From Paenibacillus sp. NFR01 (GTDB taxonomy: Bacteria; Bacillota; Bacilli; Paenibacillales; Paenibacillaceae): DNA of 64,000 bases. The position numbers and the translations under genes are program-made. The DNA lies in assembly GCF_900111565.1 (NCBI RefSeq), contig NZ_FOIK01000006.1, positions 62,001 to 126,000 on the forward strand. Direction: 5' to 3'. The notes beneath the pieces were generated by a model. That model was not told the DNA's origin. It ran no database searches and saw nothing but the letters and a program-made list of their open reading frames with translations. Below are positions 49,317 through 57,480 of the stretch, piece by piece. The stretch's first letter is position 1. The number at the start of each line of letters is the position of its first letter.

Positions 49317-50936
49317 CTACTTTAAAAAGATCCGGACCTGGTTATCGCCTGTCCGTTTCATTACCCGATAGCCGGAGGAGGCCGCGGTTGCGATTCCATC
49401 CGCGTTCGGCCGGCAGTAGCCGCCGGCTACGCAGGAGCCGTCGTCGCGTACGAGCAGCTTGCCGACGAGGCCGACAGCCACCCACTCGTCCCGCTCGCGG
49501 CGCGGAATATAGGTCATTGAAGCGTTCCAGTCCGGGTTAAGCACAGGTTCGGTTTTGACGGAAGCGGCACGCACGATATGGCCTTCCTCATCCCGGATCT
49601 CCGGTACTTCGACCTCTGCGTACCGGATTCGATCCCATTCGTCGGTGACAAACAGCTTATGCCAGCGCAGGTCGCTGGCATCGGCGAGCACCGCCGGTCT
49701 GGCGCTGACGACGCCCAGAATATATTCGTCGCCTCCCGTTGCTGTCCGGATTTTGTCGCCGGAGTCGTCAAACGTGACGAAATACCCCGGCTCGATGGCA
49801 GAGCCGTCCGCCGTCTCGAACATCTCGGCATAATCGGCCGCCGCCGGCGAGATCACCGTGCCGTCCAGATAAAGATTTCCGGTGGAGCCTTCGATCACCG
49901 CGGCGTTCAGCGTCGGGCCGACGGCCAGGCCGTTCGCCAGATGCCAGGAATAGGCGAAACGGGTCGAACCGTTCTGGCCCATGATATGGGCGCCGGTATG
50001 GGTAGGCAACACTATCGTGTTCTCCCCTTCGGCATGCGAATTCGGGGCGAAGGCCTGGGTCATAAATCCTTCGGCATGGGAAGCCTGACCGTCGGCTGTC
50101 GTGTTGGCACCTTCTGCGTGGGCATACGGGCCGCTGGAGGACGTGCTGACGCCCTCCGCGTGGGAAAAAGACCCGCCGGCCGTCGTATTTGCTCCTTCCG
50201 CATGGGCAGAGGGGCCGCTGGCCGTCGTCTGGAAGCCCTCGGCATGCGCCGCAGCGCCGCTGGCCAGCGTCGTCTGGCCCTCCGCGTGGGCAAAATCGCC
50301 GAGCGCCCGCGGCCCAGGGGCAATGGTGGCATCAAAGGTGCCGCCTTCGGCATGCGAGGCAATGCCCCAGGCCACGGTGGCCAGCCCTTCGGCATGCGCC
50401 GCCGCGCCGTTCGCATAGTTCGAAGCGGCGTTGCCGAACGAATCCGGCCCGCCGCCCTCGACATGGGACGCTCTGCCCCCGGCGGAATTGCCTTCGCCTT
50501 CGGCATGGGCGTTCAGCGCGCCGGATTGCGTCTGGGTCTGAAAGCCTTCGGCATGGGAGTGATCTCCTGCCGCCTGCGTGCCGTTGCCTTCGGCGTGGGC
50601 CATCGTTCCGGAAGCAACGGTCAATGCGCCTTCCGCGTGGGCCCCATCTCCGGAGGACGTGGTGGCGTACCCCTCCGCATGGGAGGCCACGCCCGAGGCT
50701 ACGCTTGATGTCCCCTCGGCGTGAGACGTATCCCCTGTCGCCTGTGCCAAATTCCCTTCCGCATGGGAGGCGTTGCCGCTGGCTACCGTCGTATTGCCCT
50801 CCGCATGAGACGTATCGCCGCTGGCCAGCGTCGAGTAACCTTCCGAATGCGAGGCGGCCCCGCTGGCCGTTGTTTCCAGTCCTTCCGCAGTAGCGGCAAA
50901 GCCGCTCGCCGTATTACCGACTCCGTTTCCCACCAT
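49317..50936 (-). CDS. YadA-head-like repeat protein with Peptidase_G2 self-cleavage domain
   Basis: About 539 residues. Residues about 1-330 are some 20 imperfect 14-residue repeats ending HAEG or a variant (TTVASGNASHAEG type), the left-handed parallel beta-roll repeat of YadA/Hep_Hag heads. The C-terminal part contains AADYAEMFE, EPGYFVTFDDSGDKIRTA, EYILGVVSARPAV and VAVGLVGKLLVRDDGSC. These are hallmarks of the Peptidase_G2 intramolecular chaperone/autoprotease of phage tail spikes (phi29 gp12 type), predicting a trimer that cleaves off its chaperone. No signal peptide is visible. I chose the ATG at 50936; the frame continues to 51008. Confidence 0.85.
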   Translation of the reverse strand: MVGNGVGNTASGFAATAEGLETTASGAASHSEGYSTLASGDTSHAEGNTTVASGNASHAEGNLAQATGDTSHAEGTSSVASGVASHAEGYATTSSGDGAHAEGALTVASGTMAHAEGNGTQAAGDHSHAEGFQTQTQSGALNAHAEGEGNSAGGRASHVEGGGPDSFGNAASNYANGAAAHAEGLATVAWGIASHAEGGTFDATIAPGPRALGDFAHAEGQTTLASGAAAHAEGFQTTASGPSAHAEGANTTAGGSFSHAEGVSTSSSGPYAHAEGANTTADGQASHAEGFMTQAFAPNSHAEGENTIVLPTHTGAHIMGQNGSTRFAYSWHLANGLAVGPTLNAAVIEGSTGNLYLDGTVISPAAADYAEMFETADGSAIEPGYFVTFDDSGDKIRTATGGDEYILGVVSARPAVLADASDLRWHKLFVTDEWDRIRYAEVEVPEIRDEEGHIVRAASVKTEPVLNPDWNASMTYIPRRERDEWVAVGLVGKLLVRDDGSCVAGGYCRPNADGIATAASSGYRVMKRTGDNQVRIFLK

Positions 50937-51066
50937 GATCACCGCTTTCTTCCGTATTACCCTATAACTATGTCCACGGTTTTGCGGCAGCAACGGCCTG
51001 CTGTCCAATCCCTACAAAAATGTGTTTTGTCCCAGCGCCCGTTACGGAGATTACCAACAAGAAATT

Positions 51067-51080
51067 AACTTACTAAAGTT
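51067..51080 (+). promoter_or_regulatory. Candidate operator upstream of LLM oxidoreductase 2
   Basis: AACTT-ACTA-AAGTT inverted repeat about 60 bases before the start codon. It is weaker than the palindrome before LLM oxidoreductase 1 but shares the ACTTAC half. Confidence 0.35.
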
Positions 51081-51140
51081 GAGAAACATTAAATTATATA
51101 GTAATATAGAATTAACGATATGAAAGTGAGGCGGATGAGG

Positions 51141-52208
51141 ATGAGCGATTTTTCGCATTCGATGGAAATAGGAATCAGCACGTTTTTGGAGACGACCCCC
51201 GACCCGGCGACCGGGAAAATTATGAACCATGCCGAACGGCTGCGTAATGCCGTTGAAGAAATTGTGTTGGCCGATCAGGTGGGCCTTGATGTGTACGGCA
51301 TCGGCGAGCATCACCGGATCGACTATGCCGGCAGCGCGCCGGCGATCGTCCTTGCTGCAGCGGCAGGAATGACCAAACATATCCGCCTGACCAGCGCGGT
51401 AACGGTCCTCTCCTCCGACGATCCGGTGCGCGTGTACCAGTCCTTCGCTACGCTGGACGGCATTTCGAACGGCCGTGCGGAAATCATGGCCGGACGCGGC
51501 TCGTTTATCGAGTCCTTCCCGCTGTTCGGCTACAGTCTTGACGACTACAATGAGCTGTTTGAGGAGAAGCTCGAGCTGCTGCTCAAGATCCGCGAGTCCG
51601 AGCGGGTCAGCTGGCCCGGCGGACATCGTCCGGCGATCCACAACCTGCCGGTCTACCCGCGGGCCGTACAGGACCCGCTTCCGGTATGGATCGCGACCGG
51701 CGGCAATCCCGAATCGGCCATCCGGGCCGGCATTCTCGGCCTCCCGGTTGCCTTCGCCATCATCGGCGGCATGCCGGAGCGTTTTGCCCCGCTGGTGTCG
51801 CTCTATAAGGAAGCGGCAGCCAAAGCAGGTCATGATCCGGGCAAGCTGCAGATTGCAACCCATTCGCACGGCTTTGTCGCGGACACGACCGAGCAGGCGG
51901 CGGATTTGTTTTATCCGCCGACCCAGGCCCAGATGAACGTGATCGGCCGCGAACGGGGCTGGAATCAGCCGTACACCCGCGCCACGTTCGACGATGCGCG
52001 CAGCCTGCGCGGCGCGTTGTATGTCGGCGACCCGGAATACGTCGCCGAGAAGATCCTGCTTTTGCGCAAAAATCTCGGCGTCACCCGCTTCTTCCTCCAT
52101 GTCAACGTCGGCACGATGCCGCACCGCGAGGTACTCCGCGCGATCGAGCTGCTGGGGACGAAGGTTGCGCCGATCGTCCGCCGGGAGCTGGCGCGCGAAA
52201 GCGAATAA
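51141..52208 (+). CDS. LLM-class flavin-dependent oxidoreductase 2
   Basis: About 355 residues, clearly related to the oxidoreductase at 34287: GIGEHHRIDYAGSAPAIVLA, VTVLSSDDPVRVYQSFATLD, GRAEIMAGRGSFIESFPLFG, ATGGNPESAIRAG. Likely FMN-dependent; substrate unknown. I chose the ATG at 51141, 7 bases after GTGAGGCGG; ATGs at 51120 and 51135 are possible. It is divergent from the repeat protein and followed by a terminator. Confidence 0.88.
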   Translation: MSDFSHSMEIGISTFLETTPDPATGKIMNHAERLRNAVEEIVLADQVGLDVYGIGEHHRIDYAGSAPAIVLAAAAGMTKHIRLTSAVTVLSSDDPVRVYQSFATLDGISNGRAEIMAGRGSFIESFPLFGYSLDDYNELFEEKLELLLKIRESERVSWPGGHRPAIHNLPVYPRAVQDPLPVWIATGGNPESAIRAGILGLPVAFAIIGGMPERFAPLVSLYKEAAAKAGHDPGKLQIATHSHGFVADTTEQAADLFYPPTQAQMNVIGRERGWNQPYTRATFDDARSLRGALYVGDPEYVAEKILLLRKNLGVTRFFLHVNVGTMPHREVLRAIELLGTKVAPIVRRELARESE

Positions 52209-52243
52209 CCGGAGGAATAGCCGGCAATGATGCCGTCCATACT

Positions 52244-52296
52244 AAGGAGGTTCCTGCATGTCTGCTGCGGCGGCTGTGCGGGAACCTCCTTTTTTG
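52244..52296 (+). terminator. Terminator of LLM oxidoreductase 2
   Basis: AAGGAGGTTCC and GGAACCTCCTT arms followed by a T run. Confidence 0.9.
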
Positions 52297-52459
52297 TGCC
52301 GATTCGGGGGTGGCTGCAACTTATTTTCAGCTATAATAGACAGTCCGGCGGAAGGTGTCGCCTACTTTACAAATGATTAAAATTTGAATATTGAAGATTT
52401 CAAGGGTAAGCGCTATATTCTTGGATGCAGAAACACAACTTGAGACAGGAGGAACGGCA

Positions 52460-53218
52460 ATGAGACTGCAGGATAAAGTAGCTGTAATTACGGGAGCGGC
52501 CTCCGGCATGGGGAAAGCGATGGCCATTTTGTTTGCCAAGGAAGGTGCAAAGGTCGTCGTTTCCGACATTCATGAGGAGGCGGCGGGACAAACCGCAGCC
52601 GAGATCAAGGCGGCGGGCGGAACCGCGATCGCCGTCAAAACCAACGTCGCCGTGGAAGCGGATATTCAGCACCTGATCGACCATACGGTAACCGAGTTCG
52701 GAACGGTGGACATACTCGTCAACAACGCCGGCATCATGGACAATTTCGAACCCGCCGGCGATATTCAGGATGAGAGCTGGGAACGGATTTTCGCCGTGAA
52801 CACGACCTCCGTCATGCGGGCCACGCGCAAGGTTTTGCCGATTTTTCTCGAGAAGAAAAAGGGCGTTATCGTCAATGTCGCCTCAGCCGGCGGACTTTAC
52901 GGCGCACGCGCCGGAGCCATCTATACCGCGTCGAAGCATGCCGTTGTCGGCTTTACGAAAAATACCGGCTTCATGTACGCAAAGGAAGGCATCCGCTGCA
53001 ACGCCATCGCGCCGGGCGGCGTGGAGACGAATATCGGCAGCTCGATGACCCGCATCAACGAATTCGGCATGGGCCGCATCCAGGCAGGCCTCGCGCTGAA
53101 TCCGCGCAACGGCAAGCCGGAAGAAATCGCCCGGCTGGCGCTGTTCCTCGCCTCCGACGAAGCCAGCTTCATCAACGGCACGGTCGTAACCGCCGACGCC
53201 GCCTGGACTGCCTATTAA
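52460..53218 (+). CDS. Short-chain dehydrogenase/reductase (SDR)
   Basis: Classical SDR of 252 residues. Cofactor motif TGAASGMGKAMA, NNAGIM, catalytic Ser in NVASAGG, YTASKHAV active-site Tyr and Lys, and C-terminal FINGTVVTADAAW. The acidic residue after strand 2 (VVSDIHEEAA) suggests NAD(H) preference. Start at 52460 chosen behind AGGAGGAACGGCA; a longer frame from 52391 would cover the promoter. The substrate is unknown. A hairpin with T run lies about 125 bases downstream. Confidence 0.93.
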   Translation: MRLQDKVAVITGAASGMGKAMAILFAKEGAKVVVSDIHEEAAGQTAAEIKAAGGTAIAVKTNVAVEADIQHLIDHTVTEFGTVDILVNNAGIMDNFEPAGDIQDESWERIFAVNTTSVMRATRKVLPIFLEKKKGVIVNVASAGGLYGARAGAIYTASKHAVVGFTKNTGFMYAKEGIRCNAIAPGGVETNIGSSMTRINEFGMGRIQAGLALNPRNGKPEEIARLALFLASDEASFINGTVVTADAAWTAY

Positions 53219-53342
53219 CGACGCAGATTGTTGAAAGCTGCTCGATGAGTAACGAGCACTTGGGCAACAGACAACTGAACTATGATCAATGAATAATAGT
53301 AATGAGCAAAAGACTGCACTCTGTAACATATCTGCAGCCTGC
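53219..53342. other. Intergenic, nothing recognised
   Basis: SDR 3' region before the terminator. No gene or site seen. Confidence 0.35.
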
Positions 53343-53392
53343 AACGGATGCTTTCTACCCGCGAGTTTGGGGTGAGGGGCATCCGTTTTTTG
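53343..53392 (+). terminator. Terminator downstream of the SDR gene
   Basis: AACGGATGC and GCATCCGTT arms about 27 bases apart, followed by TTTT. Confidence 0.75.
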
Positions 53393-53421
53393 TGCCATCT
53401 TTGTATTTGGGACCAGAGAAA

Positions 53422-53573
53422 AGAACACTGCTATTTTTGCATGGCACTACACTTTTCAAGGGATCCTGCATCTTTAGCATGAGTCCCATGTTTTACAAGG
53501 AGAGCTGCATTTTTCGCATGGACTCTGCGCTTTACAAGAAAAGCCGCATTTTTCGCATGGACTCTGGGTTCCC
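53422..53573. repeat. Tandem 39-bp repeat, about 3.9 copies
   Basis: Units begin near 53422, 53461, 53500 and 53539. Core GCATTTTTCGCATGGACTC followed by a TTTACAAG end; the last two units are nearly identical and the first is most diverged. The period is a multiple of 3, so the plus frame translates as 13-residue repeats (SCIFRMDSALYKK), but no ribosome site or known domain supports a gene. Confidence 0.85.
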
Positions 53574-53680
53574 AGTTCTACTTTTCGTCACATCGCCCGT
53601 GCTGTAGTTTCGGTATACTCAAGCTGAAAACGGGCCTTAATTGGCAAAACGTTATATTTCATCTACAAGGACGTGAACCG

Positions 53681-54073
53681 ATGAAACTTGAAATTGTTAA
53701 ACGTTTTTTTGAACTGACCGAGCAGTTTAGCGCGGCGGAGGAAGATTACGCGGAGATTTTTCATCCGGAGATCGAACAGACGGAATATCCCAATGCTTTA
53801 ACCGCTCAGGTGACAGTCAGCGACCATGCAACGCTGTTCCGGCGGATGCAAAACGGCAAAGGCCTGCTGGCCAAGCAAAGCTACGCGCTTCAGCGCGCCT
53901 TCGAAGCGGGCGACACGCTGATTGCCGAAGTCATCTGGACCGCCACGGTCGCCGTCGACGCCGGCCCTTTTAAAGCCGGACAAGAACTGAAAGCCTATTT
54001 CTGCTGCGTGTTCGAATTCAAGGACGGATTGATCCACCGCCAGCGCAACTACGATTGTTTTGATCGTTTTTAG
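53681..54073 (+). CDS. NTF2-like (SnoaL-type) protein
   Basis: A 130-residue single-domain protein. The N-terminal helix EIVKRFFELTEQFSAAEEDYA, FHPEIEQTEYPNAL, and the sheet LIAEVIWTATVAVDAGPF...FCCVFEFKDGLIHRQRNYDCF fit the NTF2/SnoaL ketosteroid-isomerase-like fold. Such proteins are usually small-molecule isomerases or binding domains; no activity can be claimed. AAGGACGTG precedes the ATG. Array C follows at 54289. Confidence 0.8.
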   Translation: MKLEIVKRFFELTEQFSAAEEDYAEIFHPEIEQTEYPNALTAQVTVSDHATLFRRMQNGKGLLAKQSYALQRAFEAGDTLIAEVIWTATVAVDAGPFKAGQELKAYFCCVFEFKDGLIHRQRNYDCFDRF

Positions 54074-54288
54074 AGTAATCTATCGAGTCAGACGATTATG
54101 GGCAAGTACAGGGGCAAATCTGTTGGCGGCATTCTTGCGGGTTGCACCACACAGGGGTCATAGGTCGAATGATTGTTGTGGCTCTCGGCTCGCGCTGTTG
54201 GTCATTAGACGCATTGTTTTGGAGCAGATCCCTCGTTTCTGATGGGTTTTAAGGCATTCGGCAGCTGTTTTGGTTTAATACCTCCGGG
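54074..54288. other. Intergenic before array C
   Basis: About 215 bases downstream of the NTF2-like gene. No gene, terminator or operator was recognised with confidence. Confidence 0.35.
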
Positions 54289-54472
54289 CTTACGGACCTG
54301 AGCGCCGTTATTTGTAAAAATTCAGCGATTCCAACCCACTAACGGACATGAGCGCCGTTATTTAAGCAAAATAGGCACTTTTTCTGCATCTCCAGCTGCA
54401 ATAACGGCTCTCAGGTCCGTTAAAATGGGAAATAGTGTGTTTTTCCGAAAATAACGGCTCTCATGTCCGCTA
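54289..54472. repeat. Repeat array C: four hairpin units, forward-forward-reverse-reverse
   Basis: Forward units at 54289-54313 and 54339-54363; reverse at 54398-54422 and 54448-54472. Start-to-start distances are 50, 59 and 50 bases. Same unit as arrays A and B. Centres read ACCTGAGCG or ACATGAGCG in the forward units and the complement of ACCTGAGAG or ACATGAGAG in the reverse ones. Confidence 0.9.
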
Positions 54473-54758
54473 CAGTCGCAGTTTCCTCCAAACACCCGGA
54501 GTTTGCCTGCTACCAGCAGCGTAGAAGTGAACACGCTGTGAGTTGCTGTGAGTTGCTTTGACTTTCATGGATACCTTGACCGTAGTACACCATCGTGAGC
54601 ATGAGGATAGAACCATCAGCAGTTGCAGCCCCATCTTTTTCCGCAAAAAACCCTTCGCTTTGCACGCCTCCACCTTCCCCTCAACCGTCGCCTCTACTCC
54701 CCGCGTCCACCTTTATCCACCGCCAATGTATACTCGATCTCCTCCGGGATACACATAA
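54473..54758. other. Intergenic between array C and the uxa operator
   Basis: No supported gene. Short tandem GAGTTGCTGT repeats near 54538-54556 only. Confidence 0.35.
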
Positions 54759-54775
54759 TTTTCACGTGTGCAAAG
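54759..54775 (+). promoter_or_regulatory. LacI-family operator, copy 1
   Basis: Contains TTCACGTGTGCAAA, identical over 14 bases to copy 2 at 56015-56028. It lies 75 bases before the LacI-type regulator start: candidate autoregulation site. Confidence 0.7.
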
Positions 54776-54813
54776 TTGGTTTTCCTTGACATCTCATCTT
54801 CCTCTCTCTAAAC

Positions 54814-54827
54814 TGAAAGCGTAATTA
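54814..54827 (+). promoter_or_regulatory. Candidate cre site
   Basis: TGAAAGCGTAATTA matches TGWAANCGNTNWCA at 12 of 14, 23 bases before the regulator start. Tentative catabolite-repression site for the galacturonate locus. Confidence 0.35.
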
Positions 54828-54849
54828 ATCTGATTCCGGAGCGAGTAGC

Positions 54850-55854
54850 ATGATCACGATAAAAGATATCGCCAAAATCGCGGGCGTCTCCCATACGACG
54901 GTCTCCAGGGCGCTGAACGGCAATCCATTGATCAAGCCGGACACCCGTGAACGCATCATGCGGATCGCCGCGGACATGAATTATGTGCCGAATTACAGTG
55001 CCAAGAACCTCGTCACCCGCAAATCGAACACGATCGGCCTGTTCTTCTCCAGCATCAATCAGGGAACGTCGGCCAGCTTTCTGGTAGATGCCGTCAAAGG
55101 GATCTCGCAGGTGCTGGATGAGAATTACCTTTTAACGGTCAGCGGGATCGACAGCATTGCCCATCTGGAAGCCATCCACCCGCGCCGGTACGACGGCATT
55201 CTGGTGATGAGCCAGAGCGACATGGACAACGGGTTCATCTACCACGTCAAGTCCAGCGGTATCCCGCTTGTCGTGCTCAGCAGGCATCTGGATGATCCGG
55301 CAATCACGAACGTTGCCGCCGATGACCGCAAGGGCGTCAAGGCCGCCGTGGATTACGCCTATGAAATGGGCCACCGTAAGATGGCGCTTATTGAAGGCAA
55401 ATCCGGGTTCAAATCCTCGTCCGAGCGCAAACATGGGTATCTCGACAGCCTGATGTCGCATGGCCTAGGGCTTGATCCGCAGTATTTTGCCTCGGGAGAC
55501 TACAGCATTGAGAGCGGGTATTCCGCGATGATGCGGCTGCTCGAGCTGCCCGTCCGTCCGACGGCCGTCTTTTGCTGCAACGACGACATGGCGATCGGCG
55601 CCATGAACGCCTGCTTCGACAACGGCGTCAGCATTCCGGGCGATATGTCGCTGATCGGGTTCGACGATATCATGTTTGCTCAATATACGAATCCCTCCCT
55701 GACCACCGTCCGCAAGCCGGTCGCTGAGATCGGCATTGAGGGAACCAAACTGCTGCTGCATTTGATGGAGCATCCCGACGCGCCGCCGGTACAGCGGTTA
55801 ACGGAAACCGAGCTGATTCCGCGCCGGTCTGTGGCAGCGCCGTTGCAAAGCTAA
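54850..55854 (+). CDS. LacI-family regulator of the galacturonate operon
   Basis: A 334-residue LacI/GalR protein. HTH and hinge at the N-terminus (ITIKDIAKIAGVSHTTVSRA, MNYVPNYSAKNLVTRKS). A periplasmic-binding-like effector domain follows (VVLSRHLDDPAITNVAADDR, PTAVFCCNDDMAIGAMNACF, DMSLIGFDDIMFAQYTNPSL). It lies immediately upstream of uxaB-uxaA-uxaC, with the same 14-bp operator before itself and before uxaB, so it most likely represses both until a uronate or its catabolite binds. GGAGCGAG precedes the ATG. Confidence 0.9.
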   Translation: MITIKDIAKIAGVSHTTVSRALNGNPLIKPDTRERIMRIAADMNYVPNYSAKNLVTRKSNTIGLFFSSINQGTSASFLVDAVKGISQVLDENYLLTVSGIDSIAHLEAIHPRRYDGILVMSQSDMDNGFIYHVKSSGIPLVVLSRHLDDPAITNVAADDRKGVKAAVDYAYEMGHRKMALIEGKSGFKSSSERKHGYLDSLMSHGLGLDPQYFASGDYSIESGYSAMMRLLELPVRPTAVFCCNDDMAIGAMNACFDNGVSIPGDMSLIGFDDIMFAQYTNPSLTTVRKPVAEIGIEGTKLLLHLMEHPDAPPVQRLTETELIPRRSVAAPLQS

Positions 55855-55980
55855 GAAGGTACGCGCGCTCCCCCCGGAATGGAGTCTATGTTGGTTGGGG
55901 CTTTTCCGTTCAGGCGCACCGCTACACCGCGCTGGTTCCGGCGCGGCACATTGTAACCGGGCCCCAACCTCGCATGATTT

Positions 55981-56004
55981 AAAAAAGAGACTATTCTCTT
56001 TTTT
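55981..56004 (+). terminator. Intrinsic terminator after the LacI-type gene
   Basis: AAAAAAGAGA and TCTCTTTTTT around a 4-base loop, just before operator copy 2. Confidence 0.75.
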
Positions 56005-56012
56005 TAAAAAAA

Positions 56013-56029
56013 TGTTCACGTGTGCAAAA
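56013..56029 (+). promoter_or_regulatory. LacI-family operator, copy 2
   Basis: Second copy of TTCACGTGTGCAAA, 27 bases before the chosen uxaB start. Confidence 0.7.
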
Positions 56030-56054
56030 CAAAATCAAAGGAGTTATGATCCCT

Positions 56055-57467
56055 ATGACAAACGTCCGTTTATCCCGAAAAACGTTCCCGGAACTTCCTG
56101 TGTATCCTGAACGCGTCATCCAATTCGGCGAAGGCAACTTCATGCGCGCATTCGTGGATTGGCAGCTGCAGCAGATGAATAATCAAGGGCTGTTCGACGG
56201 CAGCGCGGTGCTGATCCAGCCGATCGCCCAAGGCCCGGGCGGCATGTTTGAGGAGCAGGACCATCTGTACACGGTGCTGTTGAACGGCATTTTGAACGGC
56301 GAAACGGTCACTTCCAGCGAAATCATTACGTCCGTCAGCCGCGTTATGAACCCGTACGAAGATTTTGCCGCTTTCCTGGCTCTCGCCGAAGACGACAAGC
56401 TGGAGTTCATCACCTCCAATACGACGGAAGCCGGCATTGCCTATCACGCGGGCGACAAGCTGGACGATGCGCCTCCGGCGAGTTTTCCGGCGAAGCTGAC
56501 ATTGCTTTTGCATAAACGGTACACGCTCGGCAAAAAAGGCTTCGTCATCATCCCGTGCGAACTGATCGACCGTAACGGCGAGAAGCTGCGCGAAGTGGTG
56601 CGTCAGTACGCGGCCGACTGGCAGCTCGGCGACGGCTTCCTTAATTGGCTCGATAAAGAAAACACCTTTTGCTGCAGTCTCGTGGACCGCATCGTTCCGG
56701 GGTATCCGCGTGCACAGGCGGCCGAACTGGAAGAACGTCTCAGCTACCGCGACCAGCTGATGGTAACGGCCGAGCCTTTCCTGCTGTGGGTCATCGAAGG
56801 GCCGGAATGGCTAAAGGAAGGCTTACCGCTGGCCGAAGCCGGACTTAATGTGGTCGTGACGCCGGATATGACACCTTACCGGGAACGCAAGGTGCATCTC
56901 CTGAACGGTCCGCACACGGCGATGGTGCCGCTGGGATTGCTGGCCGGCCTGCAAACCGTTGAAGACGTGGTGACCGACGCGACCTTCTCCGTGTTCGTCT
57001 CTGGTCTGGTCGACCACGAACTGATTCCGATGCTCGACCTGCCGGCCGATGAACTGAAGTCGTACGCCGCAGCCGTGCTGGAGCGGTTCCGCAATCCTTT
57101 TATCCGCCATGAGCTGAGCTCGATCGCGCTGAACAGCATCTCCAAGTTCAAAACCCGTCTGCTGCCCCTGCTGCTGCGTTACGCCAGAGAACGCCAAGCG
57201 CTGCCGCCGCTGCTTAGCCTATCCTTCGCCGCCCTTCTCTACAGCTACCGTGGTGATAAAATCGCGCGTCAGGACAGCACGGACGTTACCGCCTTGTTCG
57301 ATCAGGCATGGGCCGATCCCGCGACGTTCGTCACGTCGATTCTGAAGGAAAGCAGCCTCTGGGGCACCGATCTGAATGCGGTTCCGGGCCTGGCCGCCCG
57401 CCTGAATGCGCATATTGCCGAACTGGAAGCGGCAGGCGCCCGCGCGGCATTACAACAACTGGTTTAA
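56055..57467 (+). CDS. uxaB: Tagaturonate reductase (altronate oxidoreductase)
   Basis: Polyol/mannitol-dehydrogenase-family enzyme of about 470 residues reducing D-tagaturonate to D-altronate with NADH. N-terminal RVIQFGEGNFMRAFVDWQLQ, then VSRVMNPYEDFAAFLALAED, ITSNTTEAGI, VDRIVPGYPR and KVHLLNGPHTAMVPLGLLAG match UxaB; the catalytic Lys/Asn/His set is in the last block. Start at 56055 chosen because GGAG lies 11 bases upstream; an ATG at 56046 is too close. First gene of the uxa operon. Confidence 0.93.
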   Translation: MTNVRLSRKTFPELPVYPERVIQFGEGNFMRAFVDWQLQQMNNQGLFDGSAVLIQPIAQGPGGMFEEQDHLYTVLLNGILNGETVTSSEIITSVSRVMNPYEDFAAFLALAEDDKLEFITSNTTEAGIAYHAGDKLDDAPPASFPAKLTLLLHKRYTLGKKGFVIIPCELIDRNGEKLREVVRQYAADWQLGDGFLNWLDKENTFCCSLVDRIVPGYPRAQAAELEERLSYRDQLMVTAEPFLLWVIEGPEWLKEGLPLAEAGLNVVVTPDMTPYRERKVHLLNGPHTAMVPLGLLAGLQTVEDVVTDATFSVFVSGLVDHELIPMLDLPADELKSYAAAVLERFRNPFIRHELSSIALNSISKFKTRLLPLLLRYARERQALPPLLSLSFAALLYSYRGDKIARQDSTDVTALFDQAWADPATFVTSILKESSLWGTDLNAVPGLAARLNAHIAELEAAGARAALQQLV

Positions 57468-57480
57468 GGAGTGAAGCGAA

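Noticed and set aside
53302..53607. Open frame of 101 codons over the 39-bp repeats
   Set aside because: No ribosome site at its start, no domain, and the open frame is explained by a repeat length divisible by three.
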